Numbered from the stretch's first letter, positions 20,268 to 30,215 are shown. The stretch: DNA of 64,000 bases from Pantoea sp. Lij88 (GCF_030062155.1 NZ_CP118269.1:558001-622000), one strand, 5' to 3'. The notes: generated by a model not told the origin, from the sequence alone. Translations and numbers: made by a program.

Positions 20268-21004
20268 CGCTGACACCCAATTTCTATCAGGATCGTCTCT
20301 GCCTTAACGTCCTGGCGGGATCGAAAGAGAACGCACGCGCCATCTGGCAGGCTGCAGAAGGGCATGTGCTGGTCGGCGTGCTGTCGAAAAACTACGCCAG
20401 CAATGAGGCCGCTATCGCGGATATGCGCGACTATGCCGCGCTGATCGATAATGCGCTCTCGGTGGGGCTGGGCGCGGGCGATCCTGAACAGTCACAGATG
20501 GTGAGTGAGATTTCGGCGGTGCTGCAACCGCAGCATGTGAACCAGGTCTTTACCGGCGTCGCCACCAGTCGTGCGCTGCTGGGCCAGTCACAGACGATAG
20601 TGAACGGTCTGATCTCGCCCACCGGCACGCCGGGTCAGGTGAAAATCTCGACCGGACCGCGCAGCGCAAAGCAGCGGGATGGGATCGTACCCATCGCAAC
20701 GGCGATCGCTATGCTGCAGGATATGGGCGGCAGCTCGGTGAAATATTTTCCGATGGGCGGTCTGCAGGCGGTGGATGAGTACCGCGCGGTGGCGGAAGCC
20801 TGTGCAAAACAGGATTTCTGGCTGGAGCCTACCGGCGGTATCGATCTCGAAAATTTCGGCGAGATCGTGCGTATTGCGCTGGAAGCGGGCGTCAGCAAAG
20901 TGATCCCGCACGTCTACAGTTCGATCATCGACAAAGCCAGTGGAGAGACCCGCATTGACGATGTGAAGCAGCTACTGGCCACCTGTAAAACCCTGCTGGC
21001 CTGA
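20264..21004 (+). CDS. DgaF-family 2-dehydro-3-deoxyphosphogluconate (KDGP) aldolase
   Basis: A 246-residue class I aldolase of the EF_0839/DgaF family, distinct from the short Eda type. Lys160 in VKYFPMGG is the likely Schiff-base residue, matching the KFFP/KYFP lysine of KDPG aldolases; the C-terminal WLEPTGGIDLENF forms a phosphate-binding loop. The products would be pyruvate and glyceraldehyde-3-phosphate, feeding glycolysis. ATGA overlap with the DgaE-like gene shows tight coupling. It closes the metabolic part of the operon. Confidence 0.87.
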   Translation: MTLTPNFYQDRLCLNVLAGSKENARAIWQAAEGHVLVGVLSKNYASNEAAIADMRDYAALIDNALSVGLGAGDPEQSQMVSEISAVLQPQHVNQVFTGVATSRALLGQSQTIVNGLISPTGTPGQVKISTGPRSAKQRDGIVPIATAIAMLQDMGGSSVKYFPMGGLQAVDEYRAVAEACAKQDFWLEPTGGIDLENFGEIVRIALEAGVSKVIPHVYSSIIDKASGETRIDDVKQLLATCKTLLA

Positions 21005-21014
21005 TGATCGACAC

Positions 21015-21037
21015 GATCTGCCTGTAACAGGCAGATC
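21015..21037 (+). other. Hairpin between the aldolase gene and the regulator gene
   Basis: A perfect 10-bp stem GATCTGCCTG / CAGGCAGATC around TAA, not followed by Ts. It is too GC-balanced to be a classical terminator. It could lower expression of the downstream regulator or be a binding target for it. Confidence 0.5.
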
Positions 21038-21111
21038 GCGCAACATGGACGTTGCGTGACGATCGCCGTAGGCTGATCTTTCCACTTTCTGTCAGCAAAC
21101 AGGTAACGCTT

Positions 21112-23022
21112 GTGAGATTTCCCAATCAGCGCCTTGCGCAACTGTTCGATGCCCTGCAAAACGAAACGCTGCCTCAGGACGAGCTGGCGCGGCGTTTTGC
21201 CGTCTCGACACGCACCGTGCGCACCGATATCACGGCGCTCAATGCGCTGCTGGCAGAGCATGGCGCGCAGTTTATCCTGAGCCGTGGCGCGGGCTATCAG
21301 CTGAAGATTGAGGATGCTCAGCGTTTTCAGCATCTGCAGCAGCATACCGCGTCGCCGCTGCGGGTGCCGCGCACCTCGCCGGATCGGGTTCGCTATCTGC
21401 TGACCCGCTTTCTCACCGCCGCCTATTCCCTGAAACTGGAAGAGCTGGCGGAAGAGTGGTTTGTCAGCCGCGCCACCCTGCAGAACGATATGGCAGAAGT
21501 GCGCGAATGGCTGGGGCGCTATCACCTCACCATTGAGAGCAAGCCCCATTACGGTATGAAGCTGTTCGGCAGCGAAGTGGCGATTCGGACCTGCCTCACC
21601 GACCTGTTATGGCAAATCGATCAGGCGCAGCCAGAGAGTCCGCTGCTGACAATTGAAGCGCTCAACAGCGGCATGCTGGAGACGCTGCGTCCGCTGCTGC
21701 AAAGCTGTTTTGCGCAGCACAACATTCGCCTTAGCGATGAGGGCGAACGTTATCTGCGGCTCTACTGCGCCGTGGCGGTACGGCGCATCAGCGAAGGCTA
21801 TCCGCTTAACGATCCGGGAGCCGAGGAGATTGGCGATGAGGTGCGGGAAGCGGCGCATCAGCTGATTAACCTGATGCGTCCGCTGGTCAGCAAACCGATT
21901 TCACCGGCAGAAGAGAACTGGCTGCGGGTCAACATCGCCGCGCGGCGCATTCAGGCGATCGCCCCCAGCGCCATCAATGCGGATGACGCCGACGCGCTGG
22001 TGGATTACCTGCTCAGCTTTATCAACACGCACTACAACTTCAATCTGCAAAACGATCAGCAGCTGCGTGCCGATCTGCTCACCCACATCAAAACCATGAT
22101 CACCCGGGTGCGCTATCAGATTCATATTCCTAACCCGCTGCTGAGTAACATCAAACAGCACTATCCCATGGCCTACGATGTCACCCTGGCGGCGGTCACC
22201 AGCTGGGGAAAATATACCCCCTATGTGATCACCGAAAACGAGATTGGCTTTCTGGTGCTGCATATCGGTGTCGGGCTGGAGCGCCACTATGACGTGGGCT
22301 ATCAGCGTCATCCGCAGGTGCTGCTGGTGTGCGACAGCGGTAACTCAACGCTGCGGATGATTGAGGCGATGCTGCTGCGTAAATATCCGCAGCTGCAGGT
22401 CACGGCGCGTCTGTCACAGCGCGAGTATGAGGCGCGCAGCCGCATCGACGAGGATTTTGTCATCTCCACCATCCGGCTCAGCGAAAAAGAGAAACCGGTG
22501 GTAGTGATGTCACCGTTTCCCACCGGTTTTCAGCTGGAGCAGATTGGTAAGCTGGTGCTGGTCGACCGGACGCGGCCCTACATGTTGGCGAAATTTTTTG
22601 ATGCACAGCACTTTCATATCGTCGACACGCCGATGACCCGGTCTGAGCTGTTCCGCCAGCTGTGCGATCAGCTGCAGGAGGAGGGCTTTGTGGATGCGGC
22701 GTTCTATCCGTCAGTCGAAGAGCGCGAAGCGATTGTCAGCACTATGCTGGGTGAAGGCATTGCGCTGCCGCACTCGCTGGGGCTGCTGGCAAAGAAAACC
22801 GTGGTGTATACCGTGCTGGCGCCGCACGGCATCCCATGGGGAGACGATACCGCCTATGTCATCTTCCTGCTGGCGATCAGCAAAAGTGAATATGAAGAGG
22901 CGATGGCGATATACGATCTGTTTGTGACGTTCCTGCGTGAAAGGGCGATGACCCGACTGCGGGACAGCACCGATTTCAACAGCTTCCGCGAGGTGGCGAT
23001 GGATTGCCTGAGCCGTCCTTAA
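21112..23022 (+). CDS. MtlR/LicR-type transcriptional regulator with PRDs and PTS EIIB/EIIA domains
   Basis: A regulator of about 636 residues encoded directly behind the SFCG/DgaE/DgaF operon. Domains in order: N-terminal winged helix (DELARRFAVSTRTVRTDI), a second HTH/Mga-like segment (EEWFVSRATLQNDMAEV), two PRDs (about residues 170-400), an EIIB-like domain with Cys407 (LLVCDSGNS), and a fructose/Ntr-type EIIA domain with His554 (GIALPHSLG). Both phosphorylatable residues are intact, so PTS phosphate state should set activity. The GTG at 21112 (RFPNQRL, AGG 8 bases upstream) is preferred; a TTG at 21052 would add 20 residues. It very likely controls the operon upstream. Confidence 0.88.
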   Translation: MRFPNQRLAQLFDALQNETLPQDELARRFAVSTRTVRTDITALNALLAEHGAQFILSRGAGYQLKIEDAQRFQHLQQHTASPLRVPRTSPDRVRYLLTRFLTAAYSLKLEELAEEWFVSRATLQNDMAEVREWLGRYHLTIESKPHYGMKLFGSEVAIRTCLTDLLWQIDQAQPESPLLTIEALNSGMLETLRPLLQSCFAQHNIRLSDEGERYLRLYCAVAVRRISEGYPLNDPGAEEIGDEVREAAHQLINLMRPLVSKPISPAEENWLRVNIAARRIQAIAPSAINADDADALVDYLLSFINTHYNFNLQNDQQLRADLLTHIKTMITRVRYQIHIPNPLLSNIKQHYPMAYDVTLAAVTSWGKYTPYVITENEIGFLVLHIGVGLERHYDVGYQRHPQVLLVCDSGNSTLRMIEAMLLRKYPQLQVTARLSQREYEARSRIDEDFVISTIRLSEKEKPVVVMSPFPTGFQLEQIGKLVLVDRTRPYMLAKFFDAQHFHIVDTPMTRSELFRQLCDQLQEEGFVDAAFYPSVEEREAIVSTMLGEGIALPHSLGLLAKKTVVYTVLAPHGIPWGDDTAYVIFLLAISKSEYEEAMAIYDLFVTFLRERAMTRLRDSTDFNSFREVAMDCLSRP

Positions 23023-23024
23023 TC

Positions 23025-23924
23025 TTAGTTTTTCTTCGCCAGCAGGCGGGGGATCTCACGCAGGCACCAGGATTTGGCTTCGCCCATGCTGTCACGCCGC
23101 CACGCCATAATAATATCGACCTCGCGGGTATATTCCGGACTCACCACCCGCAGGCGGCCTTCCGCGATATCCTGCTCCACCAGTGAATAGGGCATGGTCG
23201 CCACGCCCAGGCCTGCCAGCAGCGCACGGCGCTTATCATCCATGCTGCTCACGGTCAGACGCTGCTGCTTATCCAGCAACTGCACGGTCAGCACCGGGCG
23301 CTCACGCGCGGTATCTGCCACCGCAATACCCCGGTACTTCACCCGCGTCACTTCTGACTGTGGTTCAGGCTCGTTATGAATCGGATGGTCAGCACTGGCC
23401 ACATAGACGCTCATCATGGTGTAGAGCTTGCGGGTATTGATCTCGGTGGAGGCGCGGAAGTGCATATCGGGAGCAATCACGATATCGGCACGGCCCTGTT
23501 CCAGTCGTTCCCACGCGCCCGCCAGCACTTCCGTGACCAGCGAAAATTGCGTATTGGCTTTATCCGCCAGACGGGTCACCAGCGGAAAGAGTGCATCAAT
23601 GGGCACCAGCGCTTCGGTGACGATAGTCAGATGAGTTTCCCAGCCACGTGCCAGCGCTTCCGCATCAGTAGTGAGCTTATCGGCGGCTTCCAGCAGCACC
23701 CGGCCACGCTCCAGCAGCATGCGTCCCACGTTGGTAAATTTAGTGCGGTGACCGGAGCGGTCAAACAGCACCACATCCAGCTCCTCTTCCAGCTTTTGCA
23801 TCGTGTAGCTGAGGGCAGAAGGCACGCGCCCCAGCTCATCTGCTGCCGCTGCAAAACTGCCACGTCGATCAATCGCATCCATAACGCGTAAAGATTCAAG
23901 GGTTAACGCACGCTCTTTAGCCAT
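23025..23924 (-). CDS. yhaJ: YhaJ, LysR-family transcriptional regulator
   Basis: LysR-type activator. The N-terminal winged helix (ALTLESLRVMDAIDRRGSFA...) and the ligand domain are nearly identical to E. coli YhaJ, which affects type III secretion and quinol/aromatic responses in some strains. 299 residues, full length. It is convergent with the PTS-type regulator (2-base gap between stops) and divergent from yhaK across 129 bases, where its binding site would be expected. Confidence 0.93.
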   Translation of the reverse strand: MAKERALTLESLRVMDAIDRRGSFAAAADELGRVPSALSYTMQKLEEELDVVLFDRSGHRTKFTNVGRMLLERGRVLLEAADKLTTDAEALARGWETHLTIVTEALVPIDALFPLVTRLADKANTQFSLVTEVLAGAWERLEQGRADIVIAPDMHFRASTEINTRKLYTMMSVYVASADHPIHNEPEPQSEVTRVKYRGIAVADTARERPVLTVQLLDKQQRLTVSSMDDKRRALLAGLGVATMPYSLVEQDIAEGRLRVVSPEYTREVDIIMAWRRDSMGEAKSWCLREIPRLLAKKN

Positions 23925-24053
23925 CCCGGTTCTCTGTCAGGAAATTTGAACATGCCGGGCAGATTAACTGGCTAACAATCCGGCGTCCAGACTTTTACCA
24001 TAGGTGCATAAAGTCCGTGGCCGATCCTCGTCACCGGATGCCGGAGGTAAATA

Positions 24054-24758
24054 ATGATAACAACACGCAGTGCGTCGGCATGTGGCCAGGCCGATTTCGG
24101 CTGGTTGCAGGGCCGCTACAGTTTCTCTTTTGGCCACTATTTTGATCCTGAACTGATGGGTTACGCATCGCTGCGTGTTCTGAACCAGGAAGTGCTGGCA
24201 CCGGGTGCGGCTTTTCAGCCGCGTACCTATCCGCAGGTTGATGTGCTGAATATTGTGCTGCAGGGTGAAGCCGAATACCGCGACAGCGAAGGTAACACCA
24301 TCAGCTTGCGGGAAGGGGAGGCGCTGCTGCTCTCTGCCCAGCAGGGGGTAAGTTACACCGAAATCAACCTGAGCAAAGATCGCCCGCTGACGCGCATGCA
24401 GCTGTGGCTGGCCGCCTGTCCGGAGCGCGAAAATCCACGGATGCAGAAAATTGCCCTGACGGAAAGCCGCTTGTCTCAGCTGATCGCCTCGCCGGATGGT
24501 GTGGACGACAGCCTGCAACTGCGTCAGCAGGTGTGGATTCATCAGGTGGAGCTGGCTCCGGGTGAGCAGCACGCGCTGCGGATACAGGGGCCGCGAGCCT
24601 ATCTGCAGTCGATTCATGGTTCGCTGGAGGCGATGTCCGGCACGGATCATCAGGAAAAGCTGGGCTGTGGTGATGGCGCGTTTGTGCAGGAAGAGAAGCT
24701 GTTGCAGCTGAAGGCCAGCACTGCGACCCGCGCGCTGGTCATCGACATTCCGGTCTGA
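24054..24758 (+). CDS. yhaK: YhaK, pirin-family (bicupin) protein
   Basis: Cytoplasmic bicupin of the pirin family. 234 residues closely matching E. coli YhaK (FSFGHYFDPELMGYASLRV, then YPQVDVLNIVLQGEAEYRDS). Pirins have quercetinase-like activity in some cases; E. coli YhaK is described as a redox-responsive marker without the usual metal ligands. It is divergent from yhaJ, whose product probably regulates it. Confidence 0.92.
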   Translation: MITTRSASACGQADFGWLQGRYSFSFGHYFDPELMGYASLRVLNQEVLAPGAAFQPRTYPQVDVLNIVLQGEAEYRDSEGNTISLREGEALLLSAQQGVSYTEINLSKDRPLTRMQLWLAACPERENPRMQKIALTESRLSQLIASPDGVDDSLQLRQQVWIHQVELAPGEQHALRIQGPRAYLQSIHGSLEAMSGTDHQEKLGCGDGAFVQEEKLLQLKASTATRALVIDIPV

Positions 24759-24772
24759 AAATCAGGCAAAAA

Positions 24773-24797
24773 AAAGGCGGCCATGGCCGCCTTTTTT
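24773..24797. terminator. Bidirectional terminator between yhaK and dolP
   Basis: Perfect palindrome AAGGCGGCC-AT-GGCCGCCTT, flanked by A-run on the left and T-run on the right, between convergent genes. Confidence 0.88.
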
Positions 24798-24810
24798 GCG
24801 TTTTAGCGCG

Positions 24811-25383
24811 TTACTTCAGCATGGTAAAAGCGGTGGTGACGTGCTTCACGCCACTGACGCGGCTGGCGACATCAGCTGCAGCCTGCGCTTCCTGTTGTGT
24901 CACCAGACCCAGCAGGAACACCTCACCATTCTCCGTCGTCACCTTCACGTTGGAGGATTTCACCTGATCGCTGCCCAGCAGCTGCGAGCGGATTTTGGTA
25001 GTAATCCAGGTGTCAGACGACGTGGTGCCCAGCGTCACTTTCTGGCCGATGCGGATCTCGTTATAGACCTCGGTTGCGCCATCAACGCCCATGGTGATCT
25101 GTTTGGCACGATTAGCGATCTCCTGTGAAGGCGCCTGACCGGTCAGCAGCACTTTGCCCTGATAGGCCGTGGCGACAACGCGGGCATCGGTTTTAATCTG
25201 CTGATCTTTAGCCAGCGCGTTAGTGACGCGCAGCTCCAGCGTGCCGTCATCAACCTGCGTACCCACTGAGCGGGGATCGGTGGCCGTTTTGGTGGCCACG
25301 GCTGCGCCACCAGCGACGACCGCGACACAGCCCTGCAGCAGCATGGCGGTTAACAGAATAGCTATAGCATTCAATGCTTTCAT
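24811..25383 (-). CDS. dolP: DolP (YraP), outer-membrane division-site lipoprotein
   Basis: Outer-membrane lipoprotein with two BON domains that bind anionic phospholipid and concentrate at the division site, supporting BAM activity and septal amidase control. Start MKALNAIAI at 25383; six more in-frame codons upstream overlap diaA and are not needed. The lipobox LLQGC puts the lipidated cysteine near residue 19. BON1 lies near residues 45-115 and BON2 near 125-188. It follows diaA by a few bases. Confidence 0.93.
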   Translation of the reverse strand: MKALNAIAILLTAMLLQGCVAVVAGGAAVATKTATDPRSVGTQVDDGTLELRVTNALAKDQQIKTDARVVATAYQGKVLLTGQAPSQEIANRAKQITMGVDGATEVYNEIRIGQKVTLGTTSSDTWITTKIRSQLLGSDQVKSSNVKVTTENGEVFLLGLVTQQEAQAAADVASRVSGVKHVTTAFTMLK

Positions 25384-25397
25384 TCGTGCTCCTTCGG

Positions 25398-25985
25398 TCA
25401 TTCCTGATGGGGAAAGAGAGTGTTATCGATCAGATCGCATAAGCAATTCACGGTCAGCATATGCATCTCCTGAATACGGGCGCTGCGGTGCGACGGAATA
25501 CGGATTTCCACATCCTGCGGCCCCAGCAGTCCGGCGAGCTCTCCGCCATCATACCCGGTAAGCGCAACGATAGTCATATCGCGTGTTACCGCCGCTTCTA
25601 CGGCCTTCACGATGTCACGGGTGTTACCCCGGGTCGAGATAGCCAGCAACACATCACCTGCGTGTCCCAGCGCGCGAACCTGCTTGGCATAGATCTCATC
25701 GTGCAGACGATCGTTACCAATTGCGGTCAGCATCACGTTGTCGGCACTTAACGCCAGCGCCGGTAAGCTGGGGCGCTCGGTTTCGAAACGGTTGATCATG
25801 CTGGCGGCAAAGTGCTGCGCATTAGCGGATGAGGCACCGTTGCCACAGCTCAGGATTTTATTGCCATTCAGTAATGACTGCACCAGCGTCATGGCCGCGC
25901 GGGAGATGGCATCGGGCAACGCCTCGGCTGCGGCAATCTGAGTCTGAATACTTTCGGTAAAACACGCTTTAATTCTTTCCTGCAC
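25398..25985 (-). CDS. diaA: DiaA, DnaA initiator-associating protein
   Basis: SIS-domain protein that binds DnaA as a tetramer and promotes timely replication initiation. 195 residues, very like E. coli DiaA ([24 protein letters not shown] is the SIS phosphosugar-like loop). It is embedded in the order yraN-diaA-dolP as in E. coli. Confidence 0.95.
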   Translation of the reverse strand: MQERIKACFTESIQTQIAAAEALPDAISRAAMTLVQSLLNGNKILSCGNGASSANAQHFAASMINRFETERPSLPALALSADNVMLTAIGNDRLHDEIYAKQVRALGHAGDVLLAISTRGNTRDIVKAVEAAVTRDMTIVALTGYDGGELAGLLGPQDVEIRIPSHRSARIQEMHMLTVNCLCDLIDNTLFPHQE

Positions 25986-25999
25986 ACGACCACCTGGTT

Positions 26000-26395
26000 C
26001 TAAACGTCTGCATTAAAGGCATTCGGCAGCCACTCGAGCGCCGTGCCGGTAATGGCGATGATGTCGAAACGGCAATTCACTGTTTCAAAACTGCCGCCGC
26101 GTTGCGCCAGCCAGAGAGCGGCAGCGCGCAGCAGCTTTTGTTGTTTATTCCGGGTTACGCTGGCGAGCGCGCCACCATAACGCGCATCGCGCCGGTAGCG
26201 GACTTCAACAAACACCCAACAGTGCCCGTCACGCATAATCAGGTCAAGTTCACCATTGCGAAAGTGAACATTACTGGCGACCCATATCAGGCCCGCCTGC
26301 TCCAGATAGCGCCGGGCATCGTCTTCATGCCCGGCACCAATCTGTCGGCGATTTAGTTGGCCGGTGCGATTTCGCCCCGACGATACTGGTTCCAT
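26000..26395 (-). CDS. yraN: YraN, UPF0102 family nuclease-like protein
   Basis: A 131-residue protein with the restriction-endonuclease-like core: [21 protein letters not shown] supplies the E/D...EVxxR motif of the PD-(D/E)XK fold. Function is unproven; relatives lie next to DNA-processing genes. The start MEPVSSGRN at 26395 matches the E. coli length. Its first 43 bases overlap the 3' end of lpoA, as is usual for this pair. Confidence 0.88.
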   Translation of the reverse strand: MEPVSSGRNRTGQLNRRQIGAGHEDDARRYLEQAGLIWVASNVHFRNGELDLIMRDGHCWVFVEVRYRRDARYGGALASVTRNKQQKLLRAAALWLAQRGGSFETVNCRFDIIAITGTALEWLPNAFNADV

Positions 26396-28383
26396 GTCAA
26401 CTTCCTGTTGATCACACAATCCGTGTCGGCGCTGAGCTTGCCGGTGTTGCCATCCAGCGTGAAGCCAGGAGACTGACGCATCTGGTTGAAGTGATTCGCC
26501 AGCGTCCAGGCATCCATACCCATGGCATAGAGGCGCACCAGCGAGTAGTCATTGTTGAATGACTTCGACGTCTGCTGCATCAGGCCAGGGTTGCTGCCGG
26601 AGAGCAGCGGAATATCGCTGAACTGCAGGCCATCCATTTCCAGACGGAAGTCCGGGCCGGCACCGGCCTGCGCGCTGCGCGAGCTGGCGTAGAGCGAGAT
26701 GTTGCTGCGACTGCCGGTGCGCATGGTGATCATCGGCTTAATCAGCTGCAGTTCATCCTGCGTGGAGACGATGTAAACCGCATCGACACCGCCACCGCTG
26801 CTGGTGCTGACCACATCAGGCGTGCTCTGTTGCGGTGCCGGAATGGTCATGCCTGCAATCGAAACGCCCTGAGGCTGAGCGGGTGCAGCGTTGACCGGCG
26901 TACCTGACAGGCTGATACCCGCGCCGCTGTTGATGCCCTGTTTCAGCTCAGCGGTCGAGCCAAAGCGCTGCTGCATAACGGTGCTGCCACCCAGTTTCTG
27001 CCACTCCTGAGCAAAAGCGTTGGTGACGCGATCGCCCAGTCCGCTGCGCGGAACCAGCAACAGCGGCTGGCGTTTGCCCTGATCCCAGATATGGTGCGCG
27101 GCATCACGCGCTTCGTCTTCAGGAGAAAGCGCAAAGTAGCAGATATTCGGATGGTTCTGGATCTTCTCAGGCTCGTTGAGCGCCAGCACATTCAGTGGCG
27201 TCTGGCTGTTAGCGACCTTCTCAACGTTACTTTTCAGCAGTGGGCCAACCACGATAGTGGCGCCATCCTGCTGTGCCTGCTGCATCACCTGTTCAATCGG
27301 CTGGCTGCTGGTGTCATAGACCTTGATCTGAGCGTTGCTGGCCGGTGCGGCAGCAGCAGGCTGAGATTGTGGCTGTGACTGAGGCTGTGAGGTGGTGTCG
27401 GCAGACTGCTGCGGCGCGCTGATCGGATCGGCAGAAGAGCCGGCGGCTGCAGCGGGTTGCGTGCTGGCGGTTGCATCCGCGGCGGCGGGCTGGGCAGCAG
27501 CAGGCTGCGCGACCGGCGCGGTGATACCATTCTTCGCGTCGTTAAAGCCTTTCTGAATCGCATTCGCGAACACCTGCGCCTGGCCATTCAGCGGCAGCAA
27601 CAGGGCGATGATGCTGGTAGAGGCTTTGGTGTAGTTCTGCATCTGGCTCAGTTGGGTCGGCAGCGTTTTGGCCGCCGGGTTCTGCGGATAGCGGGTCTGC
27701 CAGTCTTTAATGCCTGATTTGAGCATCTCAGCATCCTGGGTATTGGCACGCCAGACCGCGAGCAGATCCAGCCAGCCCTGCAGCACATTTTCGTCTGCAT
27801 TAATCACCAGGTTGCTGACGTCCTGCGGCGACATCTGCGTCAGCGTCTGCCAGGTGGCGTCGATATTGCCCTGATGATCGGTGCCTTTCAGCAGCGGCTC
27901 CTGGGCAATGTAGTTGCGCAGCAGCGAGAGTGAAGGGCGACCCTGTGCGCTGGCAATCTGCAGGCTGTAGTAACGCGCCAGCTGATCCTGCGACAGTGCG
28001 CCGGTTTTCACCTGCGCTAACACGGGCTGAACATCGGCGAACTTCTGCTGAGCAATCAGCAATTGCGCTTTCAGCAGCAGGGATTCCTGTTGCTGCGTCT
28101 CAGAAAGCTGCTGCGGCAACTGGCTCAGTTGCTGCGTCGCTTCAGGATACTTTCCTTCCTTCAACAGGGCGCGGATTGCAAGTAATTGCCAGTCGGTCTT
28201 GCTATCATCGCTGCTTTGCTGCGCTTGCTGCAGATAGTAAGCGGAGCTGGCGGTGACTGGCCCCTGAATATTGACGGCTGAGGTTTGCGGCTTCTGACCG
28301 CTACACGCGGCTAAAATCAGCCCAGCAAGAATGACAGGCAGAAAGCGTCCTGCTTTATGACGAACGACTTTTGAAGGAAGCAT
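26353..28383 (-). CDS. lpoA: LpoA, outer-membrane lipoprotein activator of PBP1A
   Basis: Outer-membrane lipoprotein that reaches through the periplasm and activates peptidoglycan synthase PBP1A. Start MLPSKVVRH at 28383, lipobox LILAAC. About 676 residues: an N-terminal TPR-like helical domain (about 30-255), a linker of about 60 residues rich in Ala, Gln, Pro and Ser (about 290-355), and a C-terminal periplasmic-binding-protein-like domain. The linker is low complexity and probably variable between strains. Divergent from rsmI, 62 bases apart. Confidence 0.93.
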   Translation of the reverse strand: MLPSKVVRHKAGRFLPVILAGLILAACSGQKPQTSAVNIQGPVTASSAYYLQQAQQSSDDSKTDWQLLAIRALLKEGKYPEATQQLSQLPQQLSETQQQESLLLKAQLLIAQQKFADVQPVLAQVKTGALSQDQLARYYSLQIASAQGRPSLSLLRNYIAQEPLLKGTDHQGNIDATWQTLTQMSPQDVSNLVINADENVLQGWLDLLAVWRANTQDAEMLKSGIKDWQTRYPQNPAAKTLPTQLSQMQNYTKASTSIIALLLPLNGQAQVFANAIQKGFNDAKNGITAPVAQPAAAQPAAADATASTQPAAAAGSSADPISAPQQSADTTSQPQSQPQSQPAAAAPASNAQIKVYDTSSQPIEQVMQQAQQDGATIVVGPLLKSNVEKVANSQTPLNVLALNEPEKIQNHPNICYFALSPEDEARDAAHHIWDQGKRQPLLLVPRSGLGDRVTNAFAQEWQKLGGSTVMQQRFGSTAELKQGINSGAGISLSGTPVNAAPAQPQGVSIAGMTIPAPQQSTPDVVSTSSGGGVDAVYIVSTQDELQLIKPMITMRTGSRSNISLYASSRSAQAGAGPDFRLEMDGLQFSDIPLLSGSNPGLMQQTSKSFNNDYSLVRLYAMGMDAWTLANHFNQMRQSPGFTLDGNTGKLSADTDCVINRKLTWNQYRRGEIAPAN

Positions 28384-28445
28384 ACTGTATCCAGTGATGT
28401 TTTTTTCAAGATGCTCAATATTAAATCGGCAATTCGGATGAAACA

Positions 28446-29312
28446 ATGAAACAACTCGATCGGGCAGAGATTTCTGCCAGCACGCTCTACATCGTTCCAA
28501 CCCCGATTGGTAATTTGGGTGATATCACCCAGCGGGCGCTGACGGTGCTTTCGAGCGTCGATCTGGTCGCTGCGGAAGATACACGTCATACCGGGCTGTT
28601 GCTACAACATTTCGCCATCAATGCGCGACTCTTCTCACTTCATGACCACAACGAGCAGCACAAGGCTGAGCTGCTGCTGACGAAGCTGCAAGAGGGTCAA
28701 AGCATAGCCTTAGTTTCTGATGCTGGCACGCCGCTGATTAACGATCCGGGCTACCATCTGGTGCGTCGCTGCCGTGAAGCGGGCATCCGCGTGGTGCCGC
28801 TGCCGGGCGCCTGTGCCGCGATTGCCGCGTTAAGTGCCGCAGGACTGCCATCCGATCGTTTCTGTTACGAAGGGTTTCTGCCCGCCAAAACCAAAGGCCG
28901 TTGCGATGCGCTGCGGGCGCTGGTGCAGGAGCCGCGCACGCTGATTTTCTATGAATCAACCCATCGTTTACTCGACAGCCTGCAGGATATGGTGAGTGAG
29001 CTGGGCGCCGATCGCTATGTGGTGCTGGCGCGCGAGCTGACCAAGACCTGGGAGTCGATTTTCGGTGCGCCGGTTGGCGAGCTGCTGGCCTGGGTGAAAG
29101 AAGATGAGAACCGCCGCAAAGGCGAGATGGTGCTGATTGTCGAAGGGTACAAAGTCGATGATGAAGACGCGCTACCGGCCGATGCGCTGCGTACGCTGGC
29201 GCTGCTGCAAAAAGAGCTGCCGCTGAAACGCGCGGCTGCGCTGACCGCTGAGATCCACAGCGTGAAGAAGAACGCCCTTTATAAGTATGCGCTGGAGCAG
29301 CAAGAGGCGTGA
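28446..29312 (+). CDS. rsmI: RsmI, 16S rRNA 2'-O-methyltransferase (C1402)
   Basis: SAM-dependent tetrapyrrole-methylase-fold enzyme that methylates the 2'-OH of C1402 in 16S rRNA, in the decoding centre. 288 residues with the family N-terminus [15 protein letters not shown], the [14 protein letters not shown] loop, and [15 protein letters not shown]. Divergent from lpoA and immediately upstream of rnpB. Confidence 0.95.
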   Translation: MKQLDRAEISASTLYIVPTPIGNLGDITQRALTVLSSVDLVAAEDTRHTGLLLQHFAINARLFSLHDHNEQHKAELLLTKLQEGQSIALVSDAGTPLINDPGYHLVRRCREAGIRVVPLPGACAAIAALSAAGLPSDRFCYEGFLPAKTKGRCDALRALVQEPRTLIFYESTHRLLDSLQDMVSELGADRYVVLARELTKTWESIFGAPVGELLAWVKEDENRRKGEMVLIVEGYKVDDEDALPADALRTLALLQKELPLKRAAALTAEIHSVKKNALYKYALEQQEA

Positions 29313-29345
29313 CAAATGCCGGCGAATGTCCTATTATCCCGCGCC

Positions 29346-29723
<378 letters not shown>

Positions 29724-29734
29724 TTTTTACCAGA

Positions 29735-29757
29735 AACCCCGCTTCGGCGGGGTTTTT
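29735..29757 (+). terminator. rnpB terminator, copy 1
   Basis: Stem AACCCCGC / GCGGGGTT around TTCG, then TTTTT. Confidence 0.9.
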
Positions 29758-29854
29758 GCTTTTTGGGGCTTGTGCGGGCAGCGATGAATGACTGTCCACG
29801 ACGCTCTCTATGAAAAGAACGCGGCTTAACGGTCAGCGTCGACTTTTTACCAGA

Positions 29855-29877
29855 AACCCCGCTTCGGCGGGGTTTTT
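29855..29877 (+). terminator. rnpB terminator, copy 2 (in the second repeat)
   Basis: The same hairpin as copy 1, duplicated with the repeat unit. Confidence 0.88.
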
Positions 29878-29954
29878 GCTTTTGTGGGCCTGGTGCAGGC
29901 AGCGATGAATGACTGTCCACGACACATATTCTTATATAAGAGTGCGATGGATGA

Positions 29955-30191
29955 TTAGCTTTGAGATCGCGCATGCGCAGGAAACAGGGTCAGATCGGAA
30001 AGTCGCTTAAGCCAATCCCTGGCCGCTCGGCCCGCGCGATTACGCACCTCATCCCTGAGGTGCGCCCGTTTCCGGGCCAACGCGTTGCGTTGTTCAAAAA
30101 CGCTCCCGGCGTTTTTGTCCATGGCGCGGGACGCTTTCCTCTTCTGACCCCGTTCCCAGCATGTTGAGTTGGTCATTGCGACCAGATTCAT
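29955..30191 (-). CDS. Possible small basic protein, unrecognised
   Basis: A 78-codon frame between the rnpB repeats and yqjG on the minus strand. The product is strongly basic (many Arg/Lys) and has no recognised domain. The DNA under it contains two hairpins (CCTCATCCCTGAGG and GCCCGTTTCCGGGC), so it may be a structured repeat or RNA-like element rather than a gene. I cannot decide; treat as doubtful. Confidence 0.25.
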   Translation of the reverse strand: MNLVAMTNSTCWERGQKRKASRAMDKNAGSVFEQRNALARKRAHLRDEVRNRAGRAARDWLKRLSDLTLFPAHARSQS

Positions 30192-30215
30192 TCTGATGCG
30201 AGAACGTCATCAGTT

